From positions 2,825,001 to 2,889,000 of the forward strand of contig NZ_CP041743.1 of the NCBI RefSeq assembly GCF_007556815.1: a stretch of DNA of 64,000 nucleotides, written 5' to 3'. This document shows positions 52,106 to 61,825 of this stretch, piece after piece (position 1 is the stretch's first letter; the number at the start of each line of letters is the position of its first letter). The position numbers were made by a program, and so were the translations under genes. The DNA comes from Paraburkholderia megapolitana (GTDB lineage: Bacteria; Pseudomonadota; Gammaproteobacteria; Burkholderiales; Burkholderiaceae). The notes beneath the pieces were generated by a model. That model saw nothing but the letters and a program-made list of their open reading frames with translations. It had not been told where the DNA came from and ran no database searches.

Positions 52106-52508
52106 TGTGATTCGAGACTAGGAAGACGCAATATTGCAAGCCCGCGGACTGGTATCGATTTCATCGCGCGGCGAACGCACCTCTCACCCCATGCTCGCAC
52201 CGCCACCTGAACGATATCCGGCACGCGGGGTGCCTGATTCAACATCTTACTCACCGTTGACCCCGCAACGGTCGCCACACAAGCGCACTGGCCGTTTGCA
52301 CGACCCGAACCCTAAGTGTCGGCGCATTCTATACAGAAGGATTTACGTACGCGATGGGGTCCACACAGTATTTCATTGAATTATTTTTGACAATTATTTA
52401 CGGAACGCTTACGGCCGCAATCAACCTCTGCTGGAGTCGGAAAAACTGCCCGAAATAGCGCGCGACGCATGGTTCGGGCGGCCTTTTCACTGCAGCCAAA
52501 GAAAGCTT
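52106..52508. other. intergenic region, no gene seen
   Basis: About 400 bases between the tetR gene and the diiron-protein gene. The right half is AT-rich with TTGACAATTATTTACG near 52388, but I see no convincing promoter pair or gene. Confidence 0.5.
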
Positions 52509-53627
52509 TCAAACCATTTTCAAAAGCTTCGCGTGTAGCCGGTCGTAGTAGTCGGCACACGTGTTCAGCCGCCACTGCGCGCCCATAAAGATATCGTCCA
52601 TCTTCGCGGGAAAGCTGCGCGCGAGCGGCACGATCACATTTGCGAGCCAACCCTCCGCATGCACCACATCGATGCTTACGTGTTCGTCGTAGTAGTCTAG
52701 TTCGCCATCGGCGCCGAGACCGATGCGCCGGCAACCGCGCGTGAGCTTTTCATACTGCGGCGGGTCGAGCAGTTCCGTAACGGCCATCACGCCAAGCGAA
52801 CGGAAACCGTGGCTGCGGTTCAGGCCCGTCATCATGAACACGTTGTAGCCGGCCAGCCCCTGCCATTCGAGCGACGACGCGTGATCGTCGGCGGCATGCT
52901 CGATGCCCGCTGTGAGCAGCAGGTTGCGAAACAGCGTGACGTGGCTGCGTCGCGTGTCGCCTTTGCCCGCTTCGTCCCAGAAGTTCTGCGCCAGTTCGCC
53001 GCGCACCGATGGGTCCGAACCGAGCAGCGCCAGCACGATCAGATCGAAGAAGCGGACATTGAGCGCGCTGTCGCTGCGGAAAAATGCCGCGAGTTGCGCA
53101 CGCGTCGCATCGCGCTCGAGAAAATCGAACAACGGATGATGCGACGCGCGATGCCCCGCCGACACCGCGCGAATCGCCTCGACGAGCCCTTCCGGCGAAC
53201 GCGCGGCCGCATCGAGCGGCGCCGTGCGTTGCAGTTCGCTCGCGAACCAGCGTCGCTCGATCGCGTTGCGCAGCCGGATCAGATACGGGTTGAACTGATT
53301 CGCGCAGCGCTCGCTCGCCGCGGGCGCAACGTGCAGTTCATACAAGGCGAAGAGCACCGCGTGCACATCGGCGCGTGCCGCGTGTTCGCCTCGCGTGAAC
53401 GCGGCATCGAGTGCTTCGTCGAGTTGTTGCGACAACGCATCGAATTCCCATGCGCATGCATCGAAGCGCGCCTCGAGTTCGCGATCGTCGATCAGCACGC
53501 CCAGCATGGTGGTTACCGCCCCCGCGGCGGGTCTATCCGCACGCTGGCCGGCGGCGGAAGACGGATGCGACAGATCGCGGCGCGGCGACTCGGTCGCATG
53601 CTCCGCCCAGGTTTGAATACTGCTCAT
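52509..53627 (-). CDS. haem-oxygenase-like diiron oxidase family protein
   Basis: A 372-residue protein of the 'iron-containing redox enzyme' (haem-oxygenase-like diiron oxidase, HDO) family. From the ATG at 53627 (GGGG before it), the likely metal ligands are Glu219 and His229 in FWDEAGKGDTRRSH, and His316, Asp320 and His323 in DEHVSIDVVH (the H-x3-D-x2-H pattern). HDO enzymes carry out N-oxygenation, C-C cleavage or desaturation in natural-product pathways. It is divergent from a PLP enzyme, lactone oxidase and MFS gene, so a joint pathway is plausible. Substrate unknown. Confidence 0.78.
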   Translation of the reverse strand: MSSIQTWAEHATESPRRDLSHPSSAAGQRADRPAAGAVTTMLGVLIDDRELEARFDACAWEFDALSQQLDEALDAAFTRGEHAARADVHAVLFALYELHVAPAASERCANQFNPYLIRLRNAIERRWFASELQRTAPLDAAARSPEGLVEAIRAVSAGHRASHHPLFDFLERDATRAQLAAFFRSDSALNVRFFDLIVLALLGSDPSVRGELAQNFWDEAGKGDTRRSHVTLFRNLLLTAGIEHAADDHASSLEWQGLAGYNVFMMTGLNRSHGFRSLGVMAVTELLDPPQYEKLTRGCRRIGLGADGELDYYDEHVSIDVVHAEGWLANVIVPLARSFPAKMDDIFMGAQWRLNTCADYYDRLHAKLLKMV

Positions 53628-54058
53628 CGGGTACCCCGTTTCTAGATGTATTGTCTGCAGCCGTGCGCGCAGATTGTATGGACGGTGCATTTCGTCTGCA
53701 TGTCGGAACGTGCTGATATGGCCAGCCGTTCGCCCGGTTTATCGCGTGAACGACAGCGCCACCGACATCTTCTCCGACCTGAAAACCCGCCAATAATATA
53801 TTGGCCGCGCACGCCCCGACACGTCGGTTACGGGCGATTTCCGGGCGGCATTTGCGGCCACGTGGGCGGTGCTACCTAGGGTCAACCCTGCCGTTTCATG
53901 GCCGGATCAGACCCATCTAACGGCCGCGTTCACCCTTGGTCGCGCACAGGCCCGCCGCTATTCTCGTCTCCCAGTAGCAGACCGTATTCGCGACTGCCAT
54001 GCGCACACGACCGGTCTCCCTGCACAACCGACGCAACCTGAAACTACCGAGACCTTTC
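53628..54058. other. divergent intergenic region
   Basis: About 430 bases between the divergent diiron-protein and PLP-enzyme genes. It should hold both promoters. I see an AT-rich AATAATATATTGG near 53790 but no clear operator. Confidence 0.4.
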
Positions 54059-55285
54059 ATGACCGGCGCCGCCGTTTCCCGCCCTGCCGAACTTCCGGAG
54101 CACGACTACCCGTACTACCGCGACGCGCTCGCGGGACAGCGGTTGCCGGCCGCATTCATCGATCTCGATCACTTCCGGATCAACCTCGAACGGCTGCGCG
54201 TGCGCGCGGCCGGCATGCCGATCCGTCTCGTCACCAAGTCCGTTCGTTCAGTAGCGATGATTCGCCTGGCGCTCGCTACCGGCAATTTCATCCGCGGTCT
54301 GCTGTGCTACTCGCCGGCGGAAGCGGCCTGGCTCGCGAGCCAGGGGCTCGACGATCTCGTTGTGGCGTACCCGTCGGTGGAGCGCGAGGATCTGCGCGCC
54401 GTCGCCGCGCAGTTGCGCAACGGGCGCTCGATCACATTGATGGTCGACAGCATGGCGCAGGTCGAGCAGATCGATGCGCTGGCGCGCGCCGAAGGCGTCG
54501 TCATTCCGCTATCGATCGATCTCGACATGTCGTCCACGTTTCCTGGCATCTACTTCGGCGTCTATCGATCGCCGGTCCACGACGTCGCCACCGCGGTCGC
54601 TCTCGCAAACGGCATCGCGGCCTGTCCCGGCGTGCGGCTCGAAGGGCTGATGGGCTACGAAGGGCAGATCGCCGGGCTGATGGACGTGGTGCCGGGACAG
54701 GGACTGAAGAACGCGATCGTGCGCTCGCTCAAGCGGCGCTCGATCGACGAAACCAATACGCGACGCCGCAACGTCGTGCAGGCGCTCACAGCCGCGGGGC
54801 ATCCGCTGCGCTTCGTCAACGGCGGTGGCACCGGCAGCGTCGAAAGCACCAAAAGCGATCCGTCGGTCACCGAGGTCGCCGCCGGTTCGGGACTCTACAC
54901 CCCCGCGTTGTTCGATCACTACGCGTCATTCCAGGCGTTGCCGTCGGCAGGTTTCGCGCTGCCCGTCACGCGCCTGCCCAAAGACGGCATCTTCACCTGC
55001 TCCGGCGGTGGCTATATCGCGTCCGGTCCGATCGGCAAGAACCGTCTGCCGCAACCATGGCTGCCCGCCGGTTGCACGTTGATCGACAACGAAGGCGCCG
55101 GTGAAGTCCAGACACCGTTGCGGCATCCCGCTTCGGTTGCGCTGAAGATCGGCGAGCCGATGCTGTTTCGTCACGCCAAAGCCGGTGAACTATGCGAACG
55201 CTTTAACGAGCTTCTGCTGATAACCGGCGGGCGCGTCGTCGACCAGGTCACGACGTATCGCGGCGACGGCAAGTGTTTTTTCTGA
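54059..55285 (+). CDS. PLP-dependent D-amino-acid deaminase/aldolase-like protein
   Basis: A 408-residue protein of the alanine-racemase-N/D-threonine-aldolase fold type ('amino acid deaminase/aldolase'). The likely PLP lysine is Lys60 in MPIRLVTKSVRS, preceded by LPAAFIDLDHFRINLERL. GLMGYEGQIAG, VNGGGTGS and the C-terminal metal/PLP region (NEGAGEVQTPL, RHAKAGELCERFNELLL, YRGDGKCFF) agree with the family. The ATG at 54059 gives the usual length, although an earlier in-frame start exists at 53999. It heads a three-gene plus-strand operon. Confidence 0.82.
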   Translation: MTGAAVSRPAELPEHDYPYYRDALAGQRLPAAFIDLDHFRINLERLRVRAAGMPIRLVTKSVRSVAMIRLALATGNFIRGLLCYSPAEAAWLASQGLDDLVVAYPSVEREDLRAVAAQLRNGRSITLMVDSMAQVEQIDALARAEGVVIPLSIDLDMSSTFPGIYFGVYRSPVHDVATAVALANGIAACPGVRLEGLMGYEGQIAGLMDVVPGQGLKNAIVRSLKRRSIDETNTRRRNVVQALTAAGHPLRFVNGGGTGSVESTKSDPSVTEVAAGSGLYTPALFDHYASFQALPSAGFALPVTRLPKDGIFTCSGGGYIASGPIGKNRLPQPWLPAGCTLIDNEGAGEVQTPLRHPASVALKIGEPMLFRHAKAGELCERFNELLLITGGRVVDQVTTYRGDGKCFF

Positions 55286-55322
55286 GCGGAATTCCGGACG
55301 CAATAAAAGGAGGCGGGGGATT

Positions 55323-56654
55323 ATGTGGCGTAACTGGTCGGGGTACGTAAGCAGCCCGAAGGCAACGGTCAAGACACCTGGATCGCGGGACGAACTGGTC
55401 GATGTGCTGCGCGGTGCGGCCGGTTCACAGGCACCGGTACGCGTGGTCGGAGCCGGACATTCGTTTTCGCCGCTGGCGCAGACCGACGGTGTGATCCTGT
55501 CGCTCGACAATCTGCAGGGTCTGATTCACGTCGACGCAACGCGCCGCGTCGCGCGTGTGCATGCCGGCACGCGGCTCTACACGCTCGGCGCGGCGCTCGC
55601 GGAGCATGGCTTCGCGATGGAGAATCTCGGCGACATCAATGTGCAGTCGATCGCCGGAGCAACGAGTACCGGAACCCATGGCACCGGCATTACGCTCGGC
55701 AATCTCTCGACGCAGATCGCAGCGCTTCGCTTCACGACGCCTGACGGCAACGAAGTCGTCGCCTCACCCGAGGAAAACGCGGACCTGTTCGAAGGTGGCC
55801 GGATCGGACTCGGTGTGCTCGGTGTGCTCACCGAGATCGATCTGAATCTGGTGCCGTCGTTCAAACTCAAGTTGCAGCGCGCGAAGATGGACCTCGAGGA
55901 ATGTCTCGCGCAAACCGACTCGCTGATCGCGAATAACCGTTCGTTCGAACTCTACTGGTTGCCGCATACCGACACGGTGATGACGAAAGCATGGAACGTG
56001 ACAGACGAACCCGTCGATCAGATGCACTGGAAGCGCTACATCAACGAGGAACTGCTCGAGAACACTGCGTTCGGTCTGCTGTGCGGGTTGGGCAAGACGA
56101 TGCCCTCGCTGTGCCCGTCGATCAGCCGCTTGTGCGCGTCGCTGATCTCACCGGGGCAGCAGGTCGATCCAAGTCATTCGTCTTTGTCCACCGTGCGGCG
56201 CATACGCTTTAACGAAATGGAATGGTCGGTGCCGGCGCATCGCGGTGCCGATGCGCTGCGCGAGATCCAGGCGTTCATCGCGCGCAAATCGTTCCCGTTG
56301 ATGTTTCCGCTCGAGTACCGCTGGGTGCGCGGCGACGATATCTGGCTAAGCCCCGACTACGGTCGCGACAGCGTGCGCATCTCCGTACACCAGTATGTCG
56401 GCATGCCCTATGAAGCGTATTTTGCGGGTGTACAGGCGATCTGCATGAATCATGGCGGACGGCCGCATTGGGGCAAGGTGCACGCGCTGACCGCACAGGA
56501 TTTTTCGAAGCTTTATCCGCGCTGGGATGACTTTCTCGCGTTGCGTGAACGCATGGATCCGCAGGGACGGTTTCTCACGCCATATTTGCGCGACCTGTTC
56601 GGTCTGTCACGCGTGAGCGCGCCGCAGCAGCTTGCGGAAAGCTATCGGAATTGA
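55323..56654 (+). CDS. FAD-linked sugar-lactone oxidase (D-arabinono-1,4-lactone oxidase type)
   Basis: A 443-residue VAO/PCMH-type flavoprotein. The FAD domain at about residues 10-190 has GAGHSFSP, where His46 is the likely covalent FAD attachment site, plus ATSTGTHGTG. The C-terminal ALO domain has HWGK (GGRPHWGKVHAL), the catalytic motif of aldonolactone oxidases, then DPQGRFLTPYL. GGAGGCGGGGG precedes the start. It would oxidise an aldonolactone or alditol using O2. It lies 37 bases after the PLP-enzyme gene and 64 bases before the MFS gene. Confidence 0.88.
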   Translation: MWRNWSGYVSSPKATVKTPGSRDELVDVLRGAAGSQAPVRVVGAGHSFSPLAQTDGVILSLDNLQGLIHVDATRRVARVHAGTRLYTLGAALAEHGFAMENLGDINVQSIAGATSTGTHGTGITLGNLSTQIAALRFTTPDGNEVVASPEENADLFEGGRIGLGVLGVLTEIDLNLVPSFKLKLQRAKMDLEECLAQTDSLIANNRSFELYWLPHTDTVMTKAWNVTDEPVDQMHWKRYINEELLENTAFGLLCGLGKTMPSLCPSISRLCASLISPGQQVDPSHSSLSTVRRIRFNEMEWSVPAHRGADALREIQAFIARKSFPLMFPLEYRWVRGDDIWLSPDYGRDSVRISVHQYVGMPYEAYFAGVQAICMNHGGRPHWGKVHALTAQDFSKLYPRWDDFLALRERMDPQGRFLTPYLRDLFGLSRVSAPQQLAESYRN

Positions 56655-56718
56655 TGCCTTGAAATAAAACCTGTCGTCGCCCACGCGACCCTTTGACTTC
56701 GACAACAAGGATGACTCG

Positions 56719-57909
56719 ATGAACTCGACAGTCTCCATTGCTCCCGCGGCACTCCGTGCCGAGTTGCCAAAAAGCTCGGTGGCCCGCCTGTCGCTCGCCT
56801 ACGCGATCGCCACGAACGGGATGATCCTCACGCCGTTTCTCGTGGCAGCGGTCATGCTGCGGTTTCATCTCTCGGAAGGCATTGCAACCCAGGTAGCGGG
56901 CGTCGAGATTCTCGGTGTAGCACTGAGTTGCGCCTTGCTGCCGCGCTGGATTTCGCGTGCCGCGGGGTTCTTCACGATCGCGGGCGTGCTCGGCACGATC
57001 GTGGGACAGGCGCTCAGCATCGTCGCACCGACCGTGCTGCTGATCGGTATCGTGCGCGGTGTGACCGGCATCTTCGAGGGCGTGCTGTTCGTCGTCGTCG
57101 CGTCGGGCATCTCGCAGCGCGCCTCGGCGGACCGGCTGTGGGGGCAGATAAACGTCATCGCGGGGATCATCAACGGCGGCATTCTCGTTGTGATTTCGTA
57201 CCTGCCTTCCGAGTGGCTCGGGCAAGGCGTGTTCATGCTGCTGGTCGGCGTGTGCATCGTGATGGCGCCCGCCATTCACGGTATCGGTGAATTTGCGCGG
57301 CATGTGACGCAAGCGCGTTCGCGCAACAAGTTGCCGCTCAAACTCGTGCTGACCATCTGGGCCGTCACGGTGCTGATCTATGGCGTGCAGGCGTCGCAAT
57401 GGGCGGTTGCCGGAATCGTCGGTTCGCATGCGGGTCTGTCGACATGGACTGTCGGCATCCTGCTCTCGCTGTCGTCGCTGCTCGGTTTCGCCGGTGCGGT
57501 GATCCCGTCGCAACGATCAAGCCGCAAACATCGGCTCGCGATCATCTTCGTGGCGCAAATGGTGATGATCGGCTCGCTGATCTGGTTCTTCGGTTCGACC
57601 GGCAACAAGTCCTACTTCCTGAGCCAGTTGGCATTGAACTGCGCGTTCTTCGCGATCATTCCGTTCCTGACCGGGCTGCTCTCCGAAGTCGACCCGGATG
57701 GTTCGCTGGTTGCGCGGACCGTCGTGGTCACGTTTATCGGCGGCGGCGTCGGCACCGCGGTAGCGGGCGATCTGTTCACGCAGTACGGCGGCATGCACTT
57801 CGCGTATGTGTTGTGCATCGGCGTGGCGGCCGCGGTGCCGTTCGTCTGGCTTGCGTTGCGTGGTGCAACTGCGCACAACCTGCAAACCGGCGGACATCAG
57901 CTCTCCTGA
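56719..57909 (+). CDS. MFS transporter
   Basis: A 396-residue protein with about twelve membrane segments (MILTPFLVAAVML, FFTIAGVLGTIVGQALSIV, VIAGIINGGILVVISYL, FVMLLVGVCIVMA-like, LSLSSLLGFAGAVIP, LAIIFVAQMVMIGSLIWFF, TVVVTFIGGGVGTAVAGDLF, LCIGVAAAVPFVWLAL). Major facilitator fold; exporter or importer of the product or substrate of the adjacent enzymes by inference. The C-terminus is short and cytosolic. Confidence 0.85.
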   Translation: MNSTVSIAPAALRAELPKSSVARLSLAYAIATNGMILTPFLVAAVMLRFHLSEGIATQVAGVEILGVALSCALLPRWISRAAGFFTIAGVLGTIVGQALSIVAPTVLLIGIVRGVTGIFEGVLFVVVASGISQRASADRLWGQINVIAGIINGGILVVISYLPSEWLGQGVFMLLVGVCIVMAPAIHGIGEFARHVTQARSRNKLPLKLVLTIWAVTVLIYGVQASQWAVAGIVGSHAGLSTWTVGILLSLSSLLGFAGAVIPSQRSSRKHRLAIIFVAQMVMIGSLIWFFGSTGNKSYFLSQLALNCAFFAIIPFLTGLLSEVDPDGSLVARTVVVTFIGGGVGTAVAGDLFTQYGGMHFAYVLCIGVAAAVPFVWLALRGATAHNLQTGGHQLS

Positions 57910-58419
57910 TCGCGCAACTGGCAGTTCGCTTTGCGCGATCTACGGCACGGTGCGCCTTCGCTAATCATCGAAGGCGCTTAAATGCAAGCGATGTGCGTGA
58001 AAACCACACTCACACCGCTCGCGGCCGTGGTGCAATCTAATGCAACACATTGACGCTGCACGATGTATGACGGTTTTGGGTTCGCGGACACACGATGGCC
58101 GGAATGAACCATGCGAATGGCCGCTTTAGCCCCGGCGCATTGAAATTTGACTCCTTAAATTCTGGCTGAGGAGAATGGCGCGGTCGAGTGTGTGGCCACA
58201 CGAACAAGAACGAAGTGGCCTGATTCGACACTGCGCGTTGCCGTGATTGATGCGCTGCGCATAACGATCGCGCGCAGCAGGTCGCAGAAGCAATCGCTAG
58301 AAAAGAAGCTCCACGAAATACGCGGAAAACGCAGTGCCCTGGTCGCGTCGACGTGCCCTTGCAGGTGGCACGACCAGTCGGTCCGCCATGTAGTCAATAA
58401 CCAGGGAGACGATCGCCAA
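57910..58419. other. intergenic region upstream of porin
   Basis: About 510 bases. A 23-codon reading at 58175-58246 follows AGGAG and could be a leader peptide, but it is unsupported otherwise. Upstream TTTGACTCCTTAAATT is a possible promoter element. The long frame from 58192 into the porin is not its natural N-terminus. Confidence 0.4.
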
Positions 58420-59604
58420 ATGAAAAAGCAGACCTTGTTGTGTATGGCTCTTCCGCTGTGCTGCAGTGCAGCCTGGGCGCAAAGCAGTATCACGCTCTAT
58501 GGCGTCGTCGACGCCGGGTTGCGCTACCAGACCCACGGTGTCACTTACGGCCCGGACGGCGCACCCGTTTCGACCGGCAAGCAGTTTTCGACGACCACCG
58601 GCGGCGGCCTCACGGAAAGCTACTGGGGATTGAAAGGCCAGGAAGATCTCGGCGGCGGCATGCAGGCGTCATTCGATCTGGAAAGCCATTTCGATCCGAG
58701 CAGCGGTGGCATCACGCCGGCAGGTTCGGTGAACTTCTTCCAGATTTCGTATGTGGCGCTGCTGTCGCCCACGCTCGGTCAGCTTTCGCTCGGTCGGCAA
58801 TACAACGTGGCGTTTGAAGGCACGACGATCGCGTACGGTTCGAACCTGTGGTTAGGCCCTCAGGATCCCTACTCCAATCTGTTCAAACCTGAGCAGACGA
58901 TGCTCGCCGCCGGCCGCACGAGCAACATGATCCAGTACGGCGCGCAGCTCGGCAGCGTGATCTTCCTCGCGCAATACGCGCCCGGTGGCCAGGCGGGCGG
59001 CGGCGGCCAGGGCAGTCAGCTCGGCGCCTCGATCGCGTACGCACCGGAAAAAGGTCCGTTCAAGGCCTCCGCCTCTTTCCTGCGTAGCCGCGACGACATC
59101 ACGAATGCGAAGTTCGATATCTATACCGGCGGCGGCTCGTACAGCCTCGGCAATTTCACCGTCAACGCGGGCTACATCGAGAACGCGCGCGACAACGCCT
59201 TCACGAACTTCGGCAATGGCCCGTTCAACTCGATCGACCTGGCCGCCCTCGGGATCATTTCGCCGGCGCAGGTCGTCGACCCCAACATCCCGGGCGGCTT
59301 CGACAAGCGCAAGATGATTCTTGCGGGCCTCACCTACCGCTTCACGCCGGCGGTGACCGTCGCGGTGAACGGCTGGTGGACCAAGCAGACCGGCTACACC
59401 TCCGACTACAACGGTTGGGCGCATCAGTACCAGGTCGTGGGGGGCTACACGCTGTCCAAGCGCACCATGCTGTACGCGGAAGCCGATTACTCGATGTATC
59501 GCGGCGGCATGATCGGTGCGCAGTTCGTTGGTGTGAATGGCCAGTCGCCGACAGTCAGTAGCACGCAGCTCGGTGTGATGGCTGGCTTGCGTCATTACTT
59601 CTGA
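58420..59604 (+). CDS. Gram-negative general porin
   Basis: A 394-residue Burkholderia-type outer-membrane porin. It has a signal peptide (MKKQTLLCMALPLCCSAAWA-Q), the family opening SSITLYGVVDAGLRYQ, SYWGLKGQEDLGGGMQASFDLES, and an aromatic end LGVMAGLRHYF. GGGAG lies 10 bases before the ATG at 58420. It forms a trimeric 16-strand diffusion channel. The AraC-type regulator gene follows and may control it. Confidence 0.92.
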   Translation: MKKQTLLCMALPLCCSAAWAQSSITLYGVVDAGLRYQTHGVTYGPDGAPVSTGKQFSTTTGGGLTESYWGLKGQEDLGGGMQASFDLESHFDPSSGGITPAGSVNFFQISYVALLSPTLGQLSLGRQYNVAFEGTTIAYGSNLWLGPQDPYSNLFKPEQTMLAAGRTSNMIQYGAQLGSVIFLAQYAPGGQAGGGGQGSQLGASIAYAPEKGPFKASASFLRSRDDITNAKFDIYTGGGSYSLGNFTVNAGYIENARDNAFTNFGNGPFNSIDLAALGIISPAQVVDPNIPGGFDKRKMILAGLTYRFTPAVTVAVNGWWTKQTGYTSDYNGWAHQYQVVGGYTLSKRTMLYAEADYSMYRGGMIGAQFVGVNGQSPTVSSTQLGVMAGLRHYF

Positions 59605-59719
59605 TCCGGCCTGCGGGCGCCGCAACATGAATTCTGGCTCACCGCAGGAACGGCAGTGCCGCCGGACGCACAAGACCGCAGGTGTCGCGCAGCGGGAAAA
59701 AAGAAGGTATAAAGCGACG

Positions 59720-60730
59720 ATGGACGCGACCGGCCAATATACGATTGCCAACCTGCAGGTCTACATGTTGCGGTTCATCGCCGGTATGAGCGAGGATCTC
59801 GGCATCGACCCGACGCGCCTGTGCATGGGGCTCGGGTTCGAAGTCGCGGACCTCTCGAACCCGGACTGTCGCCTGTCGTTCCGGCAGGCGAGCGCAATGA
59901 TCCGCCGCGCAATCGAGCTGTCTCCAGAACAGGGCCTCGGGCTGCGCATCGGCACCGCTGAAACCATCGCATCGATCGGGCTGGTCGGCTATGCGATGCT
60001 CACCTCCCCGACGTTCGGCGATGCCATCATGCTCGGCATGAAGATGCAGAACTACACGGGGGCACTGCTCGATTTCGATGTCGAACAGAATGAAAACAGC
60101 CTCACGCTCTACGCCATCAGCCGCTTCCACGAACCCGACATCGAAATGTTTCTCGTGGAAGAGGCGTTCGGTAGTTTCCCCAAGGTTGCTCAAGCGCTGG
60201 TCGGAGAAGACTTCCGGTTCAACTCGGTCGAGTTGAGCTATCCACGGCCCGCTTATGCGGAGAAGTACGAGCAGTTTTTCAAATGCCCGGTACTGTTCGG
60301 GCAAAAGCGTAACGCCGTGGTCTGCGATGCATCGTGGCTCGCACGGCCGCTTGCAACTTACGATCCGCTCAGCAACCGCCAGGCACTCGAAGTGCTGCAG
60401 ATGACGGTATCGCAGGAAGACACCGGCGCTGAATTTATCGAATCGATCGAACGGATCGTGCGACGCGATCTGCGCAATCCGCCAACGCTCGGCCAGGTCG
60501 CGGCGCAACTGTGCATGAGCGATCGCACGTTGCGGCGCCGGCTCGCCGAGAGCGGCGTCTCGTATCAGGCCGTGCTGGACAACATTCGTCATGCGCGGGC
60601 GCTGGCGTTGTTGAGTACGCCGCGGCTGTCGATCGAGGAAATCGCCTACGAGGTCGGCTTTAGCGATTCGCACAACTTCCGGCGTGCGTTCAAGCGATGG
60701 ACCGGTCACGGTCCGCGGGAATCGCGTTAA
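59720..60730 (+). CDS. AraC-family regulator
   Basis: A 336-residue regulator with an N-terminal ligand-binding domain of the Arabinose_bd/OruR-like type (about residues 15-205: GLGFEVADLSNPDCRLSFRQA, GLRIGTAETIASIGLVGYAML) and a C-terminal double helix-turn-helix (about residues 235-335: TLGQVAAQLCMSDRTLRRRL, SIEEIAYEVGFSDSHNFRRAFKRWTGHGP). A GAAGG stretch supports the ATG at 59720 over the frame start at 59627. Activator of an adjacent gene, perhaps the porin, by inference. Confidence 0.88.
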   Translation: MDATGQYTIANLQVYMLRFIAGMSEDLGIDPTRLCMGLGFEVADLSNPDCRLSFRQASAMIRRAIELSPEQGLGLRIGTAETIASIGLVGYAMLTSPTFGDAIMLGMKMQNYTGALLDFDVEQNENSLTLYAISRFHEPDIEMFLVEEAFGSFPKVAQALVGEDFRFNSVELSYPRPAYAEKYEQFFKCPVLFGQKRNAVVCDASWLARPLATYDPLSNRQALEVLQMTVSQEDTGAEFIESIERIVRRDLRNPPTLGQVAAQLCMSDRTLRRRLAESGVSYQAVLDNIRHARALALLSTPRLSIEEIAYEVGFSDSHNFRRAFKRWTGHGPRESR

Positions 60731-60840
60731 GCAGCTAACGGCGGTTCGCGCGTGGCAGACGAACTCGTCTCACTGCATTGCGCCGTCATCCCGGTTATTG
60801 TCGGCCGGTCAATTCCATCGTCCCAAAGCTTGTAGAATCA

Positions 60841-60852
60841 GAGCTATTGCTC
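60841..60852. promoter_or_regulatory. TetR-type operator dyad, site 1
   Basis: GAGCTATTGCTC, 20 bases before the tetR start. Related dyads lie after the gene at 61613-61624 and 61714-61725. Confidence 0.5.
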
Positions 60853-60872
60853 GCTTTTAAACGGACGAAGCC

Positions 60873-61529
60873 TTGACGACGAAGAGACGCCCCTCGCTGA
60901 AACCGCGCAAGGTACCGCAGCAGTCGCGTGCGGAAAACACCGTCAACGCGATTCTGGAGGCCGCGGCCAGTATTCTGGAAATTCGCGGCATGGAGGGGCT
61001 CAATACCAATCTGGTCGCGCAGCGCGCGGGCGTGAGCGTCGGCACGCTTTATCAATACTTCCCAAACAAGGATGCGCTGATCGTCGCGCTCAGTCAGCAG
61101 GCGCAAACAGCGTTCTTCGCCGAGGCCGAAGATGCGCTCGATCAACCGACGGGACAAACGGCGCTGGAATACCTGATATCCGTATCCGTGCGCCAGCAAC
61201 TACGCCGCCCGGCACTTGCCCGCGCGCTCGATTTCGAGGAAGGTCGTCCTGCCATTGCGAAAGAACTGGCGGCTTCCCAGGCGGCTTTTCATGAGTTGAT
61301 GCGGGAGATTCTGTCCCGTAGCGATATGCCGCCGCAAGACAACCTTGAGATCGCAACGGACGATGTGCTCGCCATACTGCGCGCCCTCACCGATGCGGCG
61401 GGAGAGCGCGGCGAGGTGCGTCGTGGCCCGCTGGAACATCGTGTGAGCCGCGCTCTGTCTGGCTACCTCGGTATCGTCGATGCGCCGCCGGTTGAATCCT
61501 CGCGGGCGCGGCCCAAGCGATCCCCCTAG
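60873..61529 (+). CDS. TetR/AcrR-family regulator
   Basis: A 218-residue repressor with the helix-turn-helix at about residues 22-68 (TVNAILEAAASILEIRGMEGLNTNLVAQRAGVSVGTLYQYFPNKDALIVAL). The start is a TTG at 60873; a purine-rich stretch and an operator-like dyad lie just upstream. The C-terminal half has no recognised ligand motif. It probably represses itself and the VOC/SDR operon downstream through the shared dyads. Confidence 0.88.
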   Translation: MTTKRRPSLKPRKVPQQSRAENTVNAILEAAASILEIRGMEGLNTNLVAQRAGVSVGTLYQYFPNKDALIVALSQQAQTAFFAEAEDALDQPTGQTALEYLISVSVRQQLRRPALARALDFEEGRPAIAKELAASQAAFHELMREILSRSDMPPQDNLEIATDDVLAILRALTDAAGERGEVRRGPLEHRVSRALSGYLGIVDAPPVESSRARPKRSP

Positions 61530-61612
61530 CCGTTTGGTCTCACATCGTTCGATTTCAACTCGCGCGGTACGGAACCTCAATGCCGCACCACCTTCTCGCG
61601 ATCTGAAAAAGC

Positions 61613-61624
61613 GAGTAAGTATTC
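61613..61624. promoter_or_regulatory. TetR-type operator dyad, site 2
   Basis: GAGTAAGTATTC, an imperfect dyad between the tetR gene and the VOC/SDR operon. Confidence 0.35.
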
Positions 61625-61713
61625 GTTTTCGCGCCGAACGCTTCCCGCAAACCCGCGCCGGCATTGGCTCTCGCGCCGATCGAATCGACACGCCTAAAGC
61701 GAGTTTAAAAATC

Positions 61714-61725
61714 GAGCAATTACTC
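61714..61725. promoter_or_regulatory. TetR-type operator dyad, site 3
   Basis: GAGCAATTACTC, about 100 bases before the VOC gene; similar to site 1. Confidence 0.45.
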
Positions 61726-61825
61726 GCAAAATTCACGTCATGGTGCAGCGTCCGGAAAGCATCGCCGGATAGAACAGAACCGGCGAGCGCGCCTGCACAG
61801 TAACCGACATCTTGTGAGGTCCACC

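Noticed and set aside
53869..55104. 411-residue plus-strand frame
   Set aside because: Arg-rich shadow in another frame of the PLP-enzyme gene.
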